Positions 58,773 through 64,000 of a stretch of 64,000 bases of DNA are shown in pieces. Under the pieces are notes generated by a model. It was not told the origin of the DNA. It saw nothing but the letters and a program-made list of their open reading frames with translations, and searched no databases. This stretch comes from Fremontodendron californicum. Its lineage: Eukaryota; Streptophyta; Magnoliopsida; Malvales; Malvaceae. How positions within the stretch are numbered: the stretch's first letter is position 1; each line of letters starts with the position of its first letter. Both the position numbers and the translations under genes were made by a program. The DNA is taken from assembly GCA_030761205.1 (NCBI GenBank), contig JAULJL010000018.1, positions 14,652,501 to 14,716,500 of the forward strand, given 5' to 3'.

Positions 58773-61511
58773 ATGCTTGTTTGGCGACGTGATTTTAGAT
58801 CTCGTCGTTTAGTTAGATTTTATTGTGAAACTTTTTCAGGTAATCTTTCTAATACAACTCCTACCATGGCTGACAATGAAAGTGTTCATGCTGAAGATGA
58901 GAACAGACAAGTACGCACCATGCGTGACTACTTGCAACCAACTCGAAGCTCATCACCCTCTTGTTTTATTTTTCCTCTCAATGCAAACAACTTTCGTTTT
59001 AAACCAGGTATGATAGCTTTGCTTCCAAATTTCCATGGGTTAGAATCGGAAAGTGCTTACTCGTTTCTAAAAGACTTCGAAGATGTATGTGTCACCTTTA
59101 ATGACCAACAATGTACAAATGAAATTGTCAAGCTAAAATTATTTCCTTTTTCTTTAAAAGATAAAGCAAAAATTTGGCTTCATAATTTAAAACCAAGGTC
59201 AATTGGCACATGGCAAGAATTACAAACTGAGTTTCTAAAGAAATTTTTCCCAGCACATAAAACTACTGCTTTGAAAAGACAGATTCAAAATTTCAATCAA
59301 AATCAAAATGAAGCATTTTTTCAGTGCTGGGAGCGTTTTAAAGATTTGTTAAGTTCTTGTCCACATCATGGTTTTGAAAAATGGCGTCTTATTAGTTTCT
59401 TTTATGAAAGTTTAACTCCCGAAACTAAACAATTTGTTGAAACAATGTGTAACGGTGAGTTTCTAGAAAAAGAACCTGAAGAAGCCTTTGACTACTTAGA
59501 CCATTTGGTAGATAACTCTCAAGCCTGGCACACAGATAATTCCTCTGAAAGATCCAATAGATCTAATCTTGTTTCTAACAGAGGTAAATATCATTTTAGT
59601 CAAGAAGATGAGATAAAAGCTAAAGTAGCTAATTTGGCTAGAAAGATTGAAGCCATGGAACTTAGAGAAGTAAAAGAAGTCAAAACGGTTAAAAATGAAG
59701 AAAGTTGTGGAATTTGTGAAATCATGGGACACCCCACTTCTGAATGTCCAAACATTCCCATTCTTAAAGAAGCGTTGCATGATCAAGTAAATTCCATAAA
59801 CACATTTAAAAAGCCTTTTCCTTCTCCTTACTCTGAAACGTATAACCCTGAATGGAGAAATCATCCCAACTTCAGTTGGCGGAATAATAATCATGTTCAG
59901 GTACCACAATCTCAAAAGCCGGGCAACACTTTTTCCTATCAACCTTCACGTGTACAAACCTTGGAAGAGACATTGCAAGCATTCATGCAAACACAAGCAA
60001 ATGTGAATAACCAAACTTCACAGGACATCAATGAGATCAAAAACACCTTGTCCACATTGACAGCTTCATTACGCACTCAAGAAAAAGGTAAGTTTCCTGC
60101 TCAACCTCAGCCTAACCCTTCTACTCAATGTCTTGTTTCTTGCTCCAATGAAACTCAACAGGAAAATGTCAGTTCTATCACAAATCTTCGAAGTGGAAAG
60201 GCAATTGACAAAAACATTCCATCAAAAGACCAAGATCCTCCTTCCCCTCCGAAAAGTAATGGTAAGGATGATGGTAAGTCTGAACTTCTTGAAAATTTGG
60301 ACAAAGAAAAAGGTATGCATCCTGCTCCTTTTCCTCAAAGGTTGCAAACAATAAAGAATTTGAATCAAAATGCAGAAATTTATGAACTTTTCAAACAAGT
60401 TAAGATTAACATTCCTTTATTGGATGCAATCAAACAAGTTCCATCTTATGCTAAATTTTTGAAGGACATGTGCACAGTTAAAAGGAAACATAATGTACAA
60501 AAGAAAGCATTTCTGACGGAAAGTGTGAGCTCAATCATTCAGCACCTTACTCCACCAAAATTCAAAGATCCTGGATGTCCAACAATCTCATGCATCATTG
60601 GAAACACTAGAATAGAACGTGCATTGCTTGATCTTGGTGCTAGTGTTAATCTTTAGCCTTTTTCTGTTTATCAACAGTTAGGTTTAGGTGAACTCAAGGA
60701 AACACCTGTTACACTTCAACTAGCTGATCGTTCTGTAAAAATTCCTCGAGGGATAGTTGAAGATGTTTTGGTTCAAATTGATAATTTTTACTTCCCTGTT
60801 GATTTTATTGTTTTGGACACACATCCTGTTTCAAATCCAAATGTTCAAATTCCTGTTATATTAGGCCGTCCATTTCTTGCAACTTCTAATGCTCTGATAA
60901 ATTGCAGGAATGGTATGTTGAACATTTCTTTTGGAAATATGACTTTAGAATTAAATGTGTTCAACATTTGCAAGCAACCTGGTGATGATTCAGAAGTACA
61001 TGAAGTGGATTTCATTGAAGAACTTGTTCATGAACATCTCACCACTACCACATTCCATGATCCTTTAGAAGCTTATTTAATTGAATGTGAGTTTGATAAT
61101 GCTTCAGAAATTTCACACACTGATTCTTTGTTAAATTCTTTTCAGGTTAAGCATTGTTGGAAACAAAAGTTTGAGGAACTCAAAAATGATGCATATGAGA
61201 ATTCTAAAATTCATAAAAAAAGAACTAAAGCCTTTCATGACAAGTTAATTTCAAGAAAAATATTTGATGTTGGGCAAAAAGTTCTACTTTATAATTCTAG
61301 ACTTCACATATTCCCTGGTAAGTTGAGATCAAGATGGACTGGCCCATTTGTGGTTAAGCATGTGTATCATTATGGAGCAGTTGACATTGAGAATCCTCAA
61401 AATGATAACGTATTCAAGGTAAATGGACAAAGACTCAAACTCTTTTTGGAAAATCATGTTACTCAAGAAGAGGTTGTTTTTCTTTCTGATCCTTGTTTTG
61501 AAAATAACTAG
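58773..61511 (+). pseudogene. gag-pro joined to integrase C-terminus, Athila-like element 2
   Basis: One frame, 58773-61511, with a single TAG (60654-60656) two residues after the protease active-site segment LLDLGASVN. The likely start is ATG 58866. Gag, knuckle (CGICEIMGHPTSEC), protease and integrase C-terminal segment (NSRLHIFPGKLRSRWTGPF, NGQRLKLF) are as in element 1. It lacks element 1's two stops and keeps the Gly-Pro-Phe residues lost there. The junction between the protease region and the integrase tail is at the same place in both copies, so the polymerase deletion predates their separation. Confidence 0.88.
58840..58841 (+). other. Candidate 5' splice donor before gag, element 2
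   Basis: CAG|GTAATC, 26 bases before the likely gag ATG at 58866; same position as in element 1. Confidence 0.45.
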
Positions 61512-61692
61512 ATGTAAATATAATTTTTACTAATTTTAAAAAATAAATAAAAAAATAATACATTTTTTTAACCCCGGTTAAATGGCGGATAACGGTACTC
61601 CGTGATTATTTAAGTCGGTTCCATCAGCTACCCACAAAACTGATATTGTATATAAATTTCTCTTTCAATTTCTCTTTCATTTTTTTTTCAGG

Positions 61693-62229
61693 ATGGATGA
61701 TATTCTCAAAAGATTGCAGAAACGATACCCTCCTTTTGCTCGAAATATTTTACTGAAGCTTTACGAAGTTCGATTTGAAAGATTAAGAATGCTTATGCAC
61801 AAAGGGATTCCTGAAGACATACGTTGGATAATTGAAGCCAAGGTACGTGAAGATGAATATCTTCCTGTTTTGCATTTACCAGGTACAGGTAGAAGCACTT
61901 TTGCAAAGAAGCGACGAGCAAAGCGCATGAGTTCAAATTGCCACAAATGTGCACGATGGACGTGTAACGGTAAATGTCGTTCTATTGGGATTCCATCCTC
62001 TAATCGAGATGATAAAATTGAATTCATTAAGGATGGACTGAGTAAGGAGAATTTGGGTAATATCCAACTTTCTCTTGAGACGCATCCTAGTGGAGACATA
62101 CAAAGAGAAATTCTTGATTTATGGCCGCAATTCCAAAGGGAATGGCAACATCTTGGGAATCTGATGTTAAAAGACCCTGTTTGCCAGCTTGTAAGAAAAC
62201 TGGATGGGAAGCATATCCTCGACTCATAG
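61693..62229 (+). CDS. Virus-like cysteine-cluster basic protein, 178 aa, intact, element 2
   Basis: ATG two bases after a pyrimidine-CAG acceptor (AG 61690-61691). Same length as in element 1, with about five substitutions, among them F12Y, P16A, Q25E, V to I in the GDxQREI segment and K to R in FQxEW. All are conservative or outside the basic patch and Cys cluster. Residues 66-78 (GRSTFAKKRRAKR) and C83, C86, C91, C95 are unchanged. That both copies stay open while the neighbouring genes are broken may hint at constraint, though the copies are young. Family assignment as for element 1: resembles carlavirus-type nucleic-acid-binding proteins by motif order, not tested. Confidence 0.7.
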   Translation: MDDILKRLQKRYPPFARNILLKLYEVRFERLRMLMHKGIPEDIRWIIEAKVREDEYLPVLHLPGTGRSTFAKKRRAKRMSSNCHKCARWTCNGKCRSIGIPSSNRDDKIEFIKDGLSKENLGNIQLSLETHPSGDIQREILDLWPQFQREWQHLGNLMLKDPVCQLVRKLDGKHILDS

Positions 62230-62614
62230 AGGCGTTTAAGCCGTTTCTGGACGTAAAACCAGAGGAAGATGTGAGCCACAATCACAACTACAATAAATGA
62301 CTTCTCAGCTTTTGGTTTGATTTGCAATAACTTCATTTCGGTTTAATTTATGTGTTGTTCGATTTGTGTAATTATTATCACTGTTGATTTTTCTCGTTTT
62401 TTTTTTTTTTTTTTTGCATTGGTCTTTTACGGTTGATTTTTCTTCTCTTTTTGATTTTCTTCCTGAAATCACGCAAAAATATTTTGTTAGGTTAACATTT
62501 TCTTCTGACAGGTCAAATACACTTTCGGCGACATTATTACTCTTGTCTGATTCACTACTCAGTCCTCTATATATTACACCATGTACTCATTCTCTTTCAG
62601 GCACTCGAAAAAAA
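62230..62614 (+). other. Spacer and splice acceptor before LOG, element 2
   Basis: Pyrimidine-rich, ending in TCTCTTTCAG (AG 62599-62600), 15 bases before the LOG ATG. The frame of LOG happens to be open upstream to 62384, but the sequence is low-complexity and reads like an intron end. Confidence 0.5.
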
Positions 62615-63274
62615 ATGGAAAGTACTTCGTCCCAGCGCATTGAAAAAATTTGTGTCTTTGGAGGTGCTTATCCAGGGAAAAATAAAATATTCGCTGATGA
62701 AGCCATAAGAGTTGGAGTAATACTTGCCCAACAAAAGATCCAGTTGATTTATGGAGGCGGTAGTACGGGTTTAATGGGAGTAGTCGCTACAGCAGCACAC
62801 GCCGGAGGAAGTCCAGTTCTAGGAATCGTGCCAAAACTATTCACAGATTTTTGTGGACCTACCGTGGGTAAGGAAATACAAGTCTGGAGTATCCCTAAAC
62901 GGATGACAATCATGTACCATTCTGCCGATGCATTCATTGCTTTACCAGGAGGTCTGGGTACATTGGAAGAAATAGCTTGCGTGGCTTCTTGGTCATCTTT
63001 GGTCACAAATAAGAAACCCATTGGTTTGCTTAATATTAATGGTTATTTTAGTAATTTGCTTTCATATTTAGATAATGCTGTGGATAATGGATTCATGTTT
63101 TCAGAGGCAAGGAGAACCATAATTTGAACCATAATTTCTGCTACAACCATTGAAGATTTACTCAAAAAGCTCCAAGCTTATGAGTATTTATCTGCTACGG
63201 TTGTTTCGCAAATGCTCGGAAAAAGAAAAAGAGATATGGACGAGCAAGGAGTGGATTGCACTTTGTCTTTGTGA
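62615..63274 (+). pseudogene. LOG-like: LONELY GUY-type cytokinin-activating enzyme, element 2, truncated by a 12-bp duplication
   Basis: Residues 1-170 are open and carry every LOG landmark: KICVFGGAYPGKN (11-23), the nucleotide-binding GGGSTGLMG (47-55), the catalytic arginine equivalent R96, and PGGLGTLEE (111-119) with the catalytic glutamate. The first motif usually has Cys-Gly-Ser where this one has Gly-Gly-Ala. A 12-base duplication (GAACCATAATTT) adds an in-frame TGA at codon 171 (63125-63127). Without it the gene would run about 215 codons to 63274. The C-terminal part beyond the stop (ATTIEDLLKKLQAYEYL) is preserved. No introns. LOG acts in cytokinin activation, for example in shoot meristems. 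Whether the 170-residue product folds is unknown. Confidence 0.92.
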
Positions 63275-64000
63275 CATTATCTAACATTTTGTTTGTTGTG
63301 TCTCAGTTATAATAAGTGGTTAGCAACCTCTGCAGGTAATATCTCCTAAATTCTACCTTTAGTAGGGGGTAAGAGACATATTTTGCTAATTTAAAAAAAA
63401 AAAAAAAAAATTGATGTGTTTTAAGCCATTTATAAGTATTCATTCTGAACAAGGTCTGAGTAAGGGAGACTTGAGACATACCTTGTCAGTTTGATTTTAA
63501 TCTTTTTATGTTTTCTTGTTAATTTTTGTTTAGTATTTTAGGATTAATTAGGTTGCATGAGTTTGTTTTGTTTTGAGTCTTAGTTATTCCTATTCTTATG
63601 TTATTAGTTCTTTTCTCTTACACATGATTCTTTCATTTGGGTTAATAGACTTACATTGAGGACACTGTAAGAATTAAGTGTGGGGGGAACGATTTAGGAT
63701 TTCTTTTATTTTTGTCTACTATTTTTTTTTTATGAGTCTTTATTATTATTATTATTTTTTAGTGTGTTTTAGTTCCTTTTAATACAATGATGAGATATGA
63801 ATTGCATAAGTCTAAAACAGATTTATTAGTGAGAAGATTTTCATGAGAATTGAGCTTGATGTCAACCTTTTTATGAGCCAATGTTAATATGATATGTTGA
63901 TTGAGAAAGAAGCATGTTTAGACTTAATCTGACTTGTATAATCATCCTTGTGAGTTTTTGAGCCTATAATGATTGATGCATTATACAAATCAATCTAATT
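63275..64000 (+). other. 3' non-coding region of Athila-like element 2 (partial)
   Basis: Matches element 1 from 26569 to about 27413 but with one copy of the 109-bp unit. It holds one AAGTGTGGGGGGAACG tract (near 63677). No coding sequence. Confidence 0.7.

Larger units (their letters stand above)
57088..64000 (+). mobile_element. Athila-like non-autonomous retrotransposon 2 (right end off window)
   Basis: Same architecture as element 1: LTR (57088-58594), tRNA-Asp primer-binding site (58601-58618), gag-pro fused to integrase C-terminus, virus-like ORF, LOG gene and 3' non-coding region. By comparison with element 1, about 1.2 kb of internal sequence and the 3' LTR are missing at the right. 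It is inserted in the Ogre gag pseudogene; the left flank is ACTAC. Confidence 0.88.

Noticed and set aside
61761..62336. 191-codon minus-strand frame
   Set aside because: Antisense to the virus-like ORF; in element 1 it is shortened to 88 codons.

Overview
This window is nuclear DNA from a flowering plant, most likely a eudicot, and almost all of it is nested LTR retrotransposons. The evidence is AT-rich sequence, very long LTRs with TG...CA ends, plant-type primer-binding sites, and remnants of three recognisable plant Ty3/gypsy lineages (Ogre/Tat-like, Athila-like, Tekay-like chromovirus). I see no ordinary host gene, tRNA, rRNA or CRISPR array. No reverse transcriptase core survives anywhere in the 64 kb; every element is defective. 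The species cannot be told from the sequence alone.

Layout. 1-5169: end of an Ogre-like element (gag pseudogene, then a non-coding 3' region with two kinds of tandem repeat and a polypurine tract). 5170-10884: a 5.7 kb LTR shared by that element and a second copy in tandem. The second copy is reduced to primer-binding site plus leader (10885-11335) and a 5'-truncated LTR (11336-16017). 16018-18308: unclassified repeat DNA around a Copia-like LTR (16872-18117). 18309-33329: another Ogre-like 5' LTR, split by Athila-like element 1 (20467-30149). 33330-48130: internal region of that Ogre-like element (leader, repeats, gag remnants), split by a minus-strand, internally deleted Tekay-like element (34899-42044) and a 4.76 kb solo Ogre LTR (43193-47951). 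48131-57087: a further Ogre-like element (5' LTR, primer-binding site, leader, ORF1 and gag pseudogenes), cut inside gag by Athila-like element 2 (57088 to beyond the right edge).

The noteworthy system is the Athila-like pair. Both copies share one unusual architecture: gag and protease joined directly to the C-terminal end of integrase (reverse transcriptase, RNase H and the integrase core are missing). Two extra genes follow in the position where autonomous Athila elements carry an env-like ORF. The first encodes a 178-residue basic, cysteine-cluster protein resembling the nucleic-acid-binding proteins of carlavirus-type plant RNA viruses. The second is an intron-less LONELY GUY (LOG) cytokinin-activating phosphoribohydrolase. 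Each extra ORF starts just after a polypyrimidine-CAG splice acceptor, and a CAG|GTAAT donor lies just before the likely gag start. Spliced, env-like expression is therefore plausible. Because the same deletion and cargo occur in two separate insertions, this is a mobile, non-autonomous family carrying a cytokinin gene and a virus-like gene, not a chance lesion. The two LOG copies are damaged at different places, which implies a recent progenitor with an intact gene.
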